Source: Lepraria neglecta (taxonomy: Eukaryota; Ascomycota; Lecanoromycetes; Lecanorales; Stereocaulaceae). Taken from it: 64,000 nt of DNA. The stretch lies in assembly GCA_033220425.1 (NCBI GenBank), contig CM065650.1, positions 4,092,001 through 4,156,000 on the forward strand. The letters are read 5' to 3'. The notes under the pieces are model-generated. The model was not told the origin of the DNA and made no database searches. It saw only the letters and a program-made list of their open reading frames with translations. A program made the position numbers and the translations under genes. Shown piece after piece: positions 57,760-64,000 of the stretch (position 1 is its first letter; each line of letters begins with the position of its first letter).

Positions 57760-59300
57760 TCAAGAGCTGAAGATCAGCTTGTATTTAAAAGCAATTGCAA
57801 AAGCTGGGTCAGAAACACCAATCTCTTCCCCATTTTCCACAAGCTCAGAGAGCTTCTTCTCTAGATTCGGCGCTGTCTGCTCTCTTAACGAGGCCGGAAA
57901 TTGTGAATACAGCGACTTCTCCTCCGTCCGTAGAGTCGGCTTCTTCAGTTGCGCCTCAGCTCGTTCGCCAAGGCTGTCGATGAATTCTTGCAAGGTCATG
58001 TTGGGGCTCACCGTCAGACTCTTTGCCAGGTTGCCGCATACTGGACAATCCTCTTTTTGCTCAGTTTCGAATGTGTAAGTGTAGACTCCCTCATCTCCGC
58101 TGTACATCATGTAATTTTGCAGCCAGGGATTACAGCTGGTGGCGATTTTGAATGCTTCGTTACAGCAGCTTGCGGCGATGATGGCGTTTGTTGAGGCGAT
58201 TGCTGGAATGATGTTTTTGACGACACCTTGGGTCATTGAATATGTCACGCCTGGGATGTTGAATTCTTGCGCGCGTGTTAGAGCTTTCTGATAGAGCCAT
58301 GTAATGTGTTCGGGGTCGTCAGTGTCAAGAACATCGTCTTTGCGGTGTTCTTCCCATGCGATGATATGTGCCCATTCGATGCAATGTGCTGGTTGCCGCG
58401 GTATTGTTGCTAGCGTGCACAGAGGTACGGCCGCACGAGGGGCGTGCATGTCGAGTTGACATTCTATGCAGGAGTTCATGGTGGGTAAGATGACTCTTGA
58501 CTGTCCTTTGAAACCTTTAGATTCCGAATTAGCCTGTGGGCCCCTTATTACATTTGATTCTCGACTTGTACCTTCAGTCCCACCATCGATGAGCGGTTTC
58601 AGGCTCTCTGGATTCTCCATGTCTACCATTCCCACCAAGGTAGCATTGATCCAGCGCCTAGCCTCGATGCTGTCTAGTCCACATATGATCATCTTGAATT
58701 GCATGTAGTAGTCCTCATCTTTGTCCTGGATCTTGCCGTTGAACGGCGTTATTTTGACACCTTTGACCCTCTTTTCGACGAAGGCCGCTGCGCACTCAGC
58801 TTTTGATTTTCCCACGTCGGCTTCTCGGAATAGGAATTGGCGATTCAGGTTTGAGACGTCGATCGTGTCTGCGCTCTATTAGCTAGAGCTTTAGGACCAT
58901 CTCTATTCAAGATCAAGTACCCATATCTATGACATGTATGTCTTTGAACCCTGAAAGGGCCAAGTTCTTCAGGATCTCACATCCCAAACCTCCCGCTCCT
59001 CTGTAACGATATCAGTACCCCAATTTCCAGGGAATTAGGCAGCACATACATCACACTATGAAGAGTCAGAACAACAGCCTATTCGAAGGGTTCATATGCT
59101 TACTGACAGAACCTTCGACGTCTCAAGACCTGTAATGGTCTGTTCACCTGGTAGCCACTCTGGATCTGAAGTTGGACCAGGCTTATTCAAAAATTTATCG
59201 AGGTACCTCCTTTCTAGGCATTAGCTTGGTGTGAGGGTGCTATAGAGGTTGAGTGCGTTTTTTACCATCTCTCTCTCGAAGGCTTAATACCGTTTGCCAT
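57760..59300 (-). CDS. UBA3: NEDD8-activating enzyme E1 catalytic subunit
   Basis: UBA3 with ULA1/APPBP1 adenylates NEDD8/Rub1 and passes it to the E2 Ubc12 for cullin neddylation. Six exons fit: 59300-59266, 59209-59108, 59055-59050 (6 bases), 59000-58921, 58868-58572 and 58514-57760, giving 424 residues. The ATP-binding motif is assembled across the 6-base exon into [59 protein letters not shown], and [11 protein letters not shown] (zinc) follow. The catalytic Cys is in [16 protein letters not shown] at about residue 217, and CPVCGN completes the zinc site. The carboxyl ubiquitin-fold domain is present. Intron 58515-58571 is 57 bases and stop-free in frame, so retention would insert 19 residues. 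Confidence 0.93.
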
Positions 59301-59639
59301 GGTATCCATAGTAAGAAAGGACTGCAGAACAGAAGCTTGTTCGACTCAGTGATATGTTGTCAAGCTTGACATTGAACAAGATCTCTAGGTAAGGTAGCTC
59401 CCACAGGGCGGGTGAATTCCGTCATGCCGACCCGAAGCGCTTGTCGATCGCGGATAGCGCAACAGGGATGTGGGGATCCAGAACCGGTCGAAATGAAGTT
59501 GCCTGCAAGGAGGAGTGTAACATTTACTCCATATTACTGGCGTCTTACTTCCTGCTTATTTACCTAGGCGACCGTCCTACGATATACCGGCTCCAGACGG
59601 TGAACACTTTTATCCTCCTCCCCTTAGCAAGCAACCACA
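59301..59639. promoter_or_regulatory. Bidirectional promoter region UBA3/UBC16
   Basis: These 339 bases separate the starts of a NEDD8 E1 subunit and a ubiquitin E2. A pyrimidine-rich leader precedes the UBC16 start. No defined site is recognised. Confidence 0.4.
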
Positions 59640-60314
59640 ATGTTCGCATCTAAGCGCTTAGGCAAGGTAAGCCCACCTCCACTGCTCACATATTGAGAGT
59701 TTTCCTTGATAATAACATCTGGTTGGAACAGGAGCTCACCAAGGTACCCCGTTACCTTACATTTATAACGCCTCACCCTCTAACCTCTATCTCAAGATTC
59801 ATCAAACTCTTCCACCAGGCATCAGCCTAGTCTCTGCCTCAGATTTCAAAGAATGGCAGATGGACATCAAGGTGCTCGACGCCAATCCACTTTACCTCGA
59901 CCAAACATATCGCCTTCGCTTTCGCTTCAGCAATAATTATCCCATAGGTACCACCTCCTCTGGGCCCCTTCCGCTCCCCACACTCGTCCTGCTACCACCG
60001 TTGTACCACTGCCGGATCATGTAGCTGACGATCTGATAGAAGCGCCAGAAGTAACATTCATCACCCTCTCCTCTCCCACGCGCCTGATCCCAATCCACCC
60101 GCACATCTACTCCAACGGCATAATCTGTCTCGACCTGCTCGGCACCCAGGGCTGGTCGCCTGTTCAGAATGTTGAGAGTGTCTGCATGAGCATTCAGAGC
60201 ATGTTGACGGGGAACACGAAGAATGAGAGGCCGCCTGGGAATGAGGAGTTTGTAGCGCGCAATACACAGCGGCCGAGAGACATTCGTTTCGTTTATGAGG
60301 ATGCGACGGTCTAA
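59640..60314 (+). CDS. ubc16: Ubiquitin-conjugating enzyme E2 (Ubc16/UBE2W type)
   Basis: UBE2W-type E2s attach ubiquitin to substrate amino termini. Four exons fit: 59640-59666, 59732-59743 (12 bases, encoding ELTK), 59797-59947 and 60040-60314, giving 154 residues. The assembled amino end MFASKRLGKELTKIHQTLPP is a standard E2 helix 1. DIKVLDANPLYLDQTYRLRF and FSNNYPIEAPEVTFI follow. The catalytic Cys is in HPHIYSNGIICLDLLGTQGW, and VCMSIQSMLTGNTKNERPP plus the tail FVYEDATV match the UBE2W group, whose short C-terminus lacks the usual last helices. Without the two small exons the first helix would be lost, which supports the model. Confidence 0.9.
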
Positions 60315-60576
60315 ACGGGAGTCAACTAGCGAGTATACATGGAAGTAACGTTATGAACACGATGCGGGATCTTAGCGAGGCGCTTTTGGGGCGGCAATGA
60401 TCGGGATTTTGCGAGATGGACTTGATGGTAACGAGGGGATGTTCCCTGGTGTTCAGCACTTACAGCTTATCTCAGTACTTGATACACAATGCATAAGAAA
60501 CGTATGGCAGTACACCGTTCCAAGCTTCAAACCTCAAGTGTTATGTGATTTCTGACTCGAATGATACGCTACACCG

Positions 60577-62907
60577 TCACCCCTTCCCAAAATCCCCCTT
60601 CTCAATAGCCGCCTCCATCATCCCATCTCCCCCAACAACATCAGTCGTACAAATCAAAATCCTCCTCCTCCCCTCCTCCTGCCTCGCCACAAATCTCAGC
60701 GCCGCAATCTCCGTAAAGGTAATCCCTCCCAAAAACATTACAACGACCGTCTTCGGCTTGCCCCCAGTACCAGCAAGCATATGCCTCGCCTTAACCGCTG
60801 ACTCCTCACCTTTCTGCACTTTATTGAAGGTCTCGCCTTTAATGTTGCGAAGCGCATCTTCGAAACCTTGCCAGCCATGGGAGGCGCTGCTGACGCCGTT
60901 GGAGGCTGCTGAGGCGCCCTTTGTGATGGTTAGGAGGTGCTGTTTTTGGACTATAGATTGCACGAGACGGACGCTGAGGGGTGCGTAGCCGCTGTAGACG
61001 TAGGCGATATCGTTGGGGTTTTGCTCGTTGACTTCGTCGACGACTAGTCTAAGGACTTTGCGGAGGTAGTTGTAGTTGGTCTTTGTGCCTTCAGCTGCGG
61101 CACCGCCGACACCCAGAGGGTTTATTAGCACATTTGCAGAAGTACGAGTCGATAGGAGGCCTATCTTTTCGAGAGAATCAAGAGTCAGCAGGTGCTGGTA
61201 GCCGTAGGCATGGAGGATAAGTCGCTTGAAGTTGTCTAAGTCTTTTTGGCGAAGGCCGCCTGAGATGCACGATTCAAGACACAGTAGGCGGAGAATAGTA
61301 GTTATAGGAACATCGCGGGATATGAGCTCTTCGATGGTGTCATGCTGGTACGATGGGTCTGAGCCATCGTACAGATTCTGCTGGACTTCAAGGGAGCGGC
61401 GAAAGATATCGCCCTGAGTACACTTCATGATCTCTTCCGTCAGATTGATGTGGATCTTCAGGCTTTGCTGCTCGCTTTGATATCCAGGCAGCTTGCCAAC
61501 AAAGTCTCTCAGCTCTGAGATGCTCTCTGCGTTGCGGCTTTTCATATCATTCTGCAGTCGTCGAGCAACCTTGTTCAGCAGACCGTCCACTATCGCACCG
61601 TTGGCATCTCGAAGTTGTTCGTATAGCTTGTCGGAGGAGTCAAGCTGTATTTTTCGCTTCAACCCTTGCTGTTGAGGTGCGCCTACGCTTTTACCAGATT
61701 GTTGAGCCCCTGGCGCTGGACCAACTATAGATGAGTCGATCTCAGCCTGATTATACTTGACACCGAACATCTCATCTATTAGGCCTTCATAAGTGAGTTG
61801 AGTGAGGAGGACCGTCGCGAAGTCAATCTCCCTGTCTATGATGATTAGGCTCTCGATAGAGGCGCTCGGCAGTATGCCAAATTTGGAAGTGTTGCTGTCA
61901 TCTGCAGCTTGTTCTGTACGCATGCGCAGCAGAAGTTCCATTAAGCGATGGGCATTGTCTCCTTTACCAATGATCCGCGGAAACAGGCCATGCGCTTGCT
62001 GTATGGGCATAAGTGCTTGCGCTCCGAGAAAGATGCATGTTGGGTCTTTCCGCTAGGGCATGTCAGTCAATGGCCGGATAGGGATAGGAATGTCGCGCGC
62101 CATACCAAGTGTAAGTCCTTGAAAGAATCTTCGAGGCATAACGACAGTAGGTCTTGTTCTAGAGGTATGAAGTGCAGCGAGAATTCTTCAACGCCGACAT
62201 CACCCAGCACGCCAGCTTCTTCCAAGATCTTGTTGCAGACCAATGTGCGTCTGGGAACCCAGATTACAGAGAACTCATGTTCGATGCTACCGTTCTTTTG
62301 CAATCGCTTGATCTGTTCTGACAGCAAATGTATGTCAGCAAGTAATGATAGCGTAAAATCTAGTGCAAGCGCAGGAGAACGCTATAGATCGAGCTGGTTC
62401 CGAAATGGGTTAATTTTGGGATTAAGACTGATTACAAAGAGTATGAGAGAGTCTAGGTAATCTACTTTTTGTCCCGTCATATAGCGGTTCGGGGGTGCAC
62501 GAGCTTGTATAACATCTTCGGATTAAGAGAAAAACAACACAAGAAAGTCGAGGAAACATTAGCACCTACATACCAGCAATAGCTATAGGCTGAGCCGCCT
62601 TCTCTCCTCGAGCCAAGAATATGACATTCTTCTGGGAAGCGTCCACATTATCATTCTCAAGGAAGAACACTTTATCAATACCATGATCTTGAAGAGTAGA
62701 AAACTTGACGAAGATCCCAATTGGACCAGCTAGGGATTTCTCGATCACCAGGTTCTTCTTTCCTCGAACCTGGAGAAAGCTTAGTATTCATAACAATCTT
62801 GTCATGACATTTCGTGGGGCCTTACATACGCCTTCAAGCAAATCAAGTAGGTCCTTACGGGCTTTCTCTTTTATCTGATCAGTGTCGATTCCAGGATGAG
62901 GCGCCAT
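60577..62907 (-). CDS. VPS33: Vacuolar sorting protein VPS33 (Sec1/Munc18 family)
   Basis: Vps33 is the SM protein of the HOPS and CORVET tethering complexes and templates SNARE assembly at vacuoles and endosomes. Four exons fit: 62907-62830, 62769-62574, 62317-62106 and 62052-60577, giving 653 residues. Family blocks include [94 protein letters not shown], and the C-terminal [20 protein letters not shown]. All junctions restore conserved sequence. The gene is divergent from the histidyl-tRNA synthetase, and only 153 bases separate the two starts. Confidence 0.93.
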
Positions 62908-63060
62908 ACTTGGGAGAAAAACCAGGTAACGGTTGAGAAGGCTGATCAATTGGCGGCGCCAAGCCTTTACGGCGGCCGCCAAGTACGAAGACGAAGCCAA
63001 TATCAGAATAACTCCCGCTCTGACAACTATAAACCTAAACACAAAATTCCCAATCTGTGC
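62908..63060. promoter_or_regulatory. Very short bidirectional promoter VPS33/HTS1
   Basis: Only 153 bases lie between start codons, so 5' leaders and promoters of both genes must be very compact or overlap. This also constrains how separate mitochondrial and cytosolic HTS1 transcripts could begin. Confidence 0.45.
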
Positions 63061-64000
63061 ATGCGGTACTATTACAGCGCCATAATCCGGCTGGCCCGCT
63101 TCAATTCAACAAAGCTCTCTTCTATCAAACCGATCAATCAGCACATCTATAAACGAGCCTTCACAACCCACTCCATCGACCCTCTAGAAACCGCCGAAAT
63201 GGGGAAAGACAAAGTCCCCTACCAGCTCAAGACCCCCAAGGGCACCAAAGACTGGGAAGGAAAAGACATGGTAATCCGTGATCGGATCTTCAACACGATA
63301 ACAACAGTCTTCAAACGCCACGGCGGCGTCACAATTGACACGCCCGTCTTCGAGCTCCGTCCTATTCTCTCCGGCAAGTACGGCGAAGACAGCAAACTAA
63401 TCTACGACCTCTCTGACCAAGGCGGTGAACTCTGCTCCCTGCGCTATGACCTCACTGTTCCCTTTGCGCGATGGCTTGCCATGAACCCGTCTATCCAGAG
63501 TATAAAGAGGTATCATATTGCGAAGGTGTATAGAAGGGATCAGCCTGCTATGACGAAAGGGAGGATGAGGGAATTTTATCAATGTGATTTCGATGTTGCG
63601 GGCGCTTATGACCGGATGGTTCCTGATGCGGAGATTCTACGGATTGTGTGTGAAATTTTTGGTGAACAAGGGCTGGGTTGGACGGGGGAGGGCAGATTCA
63701 ACATCAAAATAAATCACAGAAAAGTACTGGACGGCATATTCGAAGTCTGTGGTGTCCCAAAAGAGAAGATCCGAACAATCAGCAGCGCAGTAGACAAGCT
63801 CGACAAATCGCCCTGGGAAGAAGTCAAAAAAGAAATGGTAGACGAGAAAGGCCTGCCCGAGGAAGTCGCAGACAGGATATGGGAATTCGTGCAACGAAAA
63901 GGCGGAAGAGACGTCATGGACGCCCTCCGACAAGACTCAAGGGTAATGGCCAACGCCAACCTAGTCGCCGGCCTAGAAGACATGGACCTCCTATTCACCT
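63061..64000 (+). CDS. HTS1: Histidyl-tRNA synthetase, probably dual-localised (3' end cut by window edge)
   Basis: This class II synthetase charges tRNA-His. The frame opens at ATG 63061 and is uninterrupted to the window end (313 codons). The first 46 residues ([20 protein letters not shown], then [11 protein letters not shown]) are basic, hydroxylated and poor in acidic residues, a typical mitochondrial presequence. A second in-frame ATG at 63199 ([19 protein letters not shown]) starts exactly at the cytosolic enzyme's usual beginning. Motif 1 is near [20 protein letters not shown], and motif 2 is [20 protein letters not shown] followed by YQCDFDVAG. Leaky scanning or alternative transcription starts would give both forms, as known for yeast HTS1. 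The carboxyl end lies beyond the window. Confidence 0.93.
   Translation, partial: MRYYYSAIIRLARFNSTKLSSIKPINQHIYKRAFTTHSIDPLETAEMGKDKVPYQLKTPKGTKDWEGKDMVIRDRIFNTITTVFKRHGGVTIDTPVFELRPILSGKYGEDSKLIYDLSDQGGELCSLRYDLTVPFARWLAMNPSIQSIKRYHIAKVYRRDQPAMTKGRMREFYQCDFDVAGAYDRMVPDAEILRIVCEIFGEQGLGWTGEGRFNIKINHRKVLDGIFEVCGVPKEKIRTISSAVDKLDKSPWEEVKKEMVDEKGLPEEVADRIWEFVQRKGGRDVMDALRQDSRVMANANLVAGLEDMDLLFT

Overview
The window comes from a filamentous ascomycete (Pezizomycotina). Genes are dense and on both strands, with short introns of about 45-130 bases that use GTRNGT-type donors and CTRAC-like branch points. Fungal-type dynamitin, CreB, MPH1, CmkA and a Leloir-type GH2 beta-galactosidase are present. 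The local family of 2EXR-type proteins suggests Leotiomycetes/Helotiales; that placement is inference. No tRNA, rRNA or CRISPR array was found.

Region 1 (1 to about 15 kb) is an accessory gene graveyard. It holds four relatives of one 2EXR gene: one probably intact and cut by the window edge, two broken copies on the same strand, and a remnant on the opposite strand. It also holds a broken MFS sugar transporter whose last codons were hit by a solo LTR, a broken four-helix membrane protein, and an F-box gene whose frame is interrupted only by three nonsense codons. Two solo LTRs lie in inverted orientation. One gene here, a lipocalin-like protein at 11.5-12.3 kb, looks fully intact.

Region 2 (about 15.7 to 42 kb) is mostly conserved housekeeping sequence: dynamitin, a metallo-beta-lactamase-fold hydrolase, ALG12 and YOS1 (divergent, both ER/Golgi), the deubiquitinase CreB, an LSD1-type histone demethylase with SWIRM and HMG domains, actin-capping beta subunit CAP2, the FANCM-type helicase MPH1, the methionine-salvage enzyme MDE1 and calnexin. 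A small accessory patch at 37.2-38.5 kb holds an element with perfect 39-bp terminal inverted repeats and a decayed F-box gene.

Region 3 (about 42.6 to 44.8 kb) is a tandem duplication of roughly 1.18 kb carrying two small secreted cysteine-rich peptide genes, both apparently disabled.

Region 4 (45 to 64 kb) is again conserved: methylmalonate-semialdehyde dehydrogenase, COQ6, CaM kinase CmkA, a small single-pass membrane protein, an intracellular GH2 beta-galactosidase, a GNAT acetyltransferase with a frameshift, NEDD8-activating E1 subunit UBA3 divergent from E2 UBC16, and VPS33 divergent from a histidyl-tRNA synthetase (cut by the right edge) that has two in-frame starts fitting mitochondrial and cytosolic forms.

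Exon models were built by hand from splice signals, reading-frame continuity and remembered family sequences. They predict several very small exons (6, 7, 12 and 14 bases). No database search was run.
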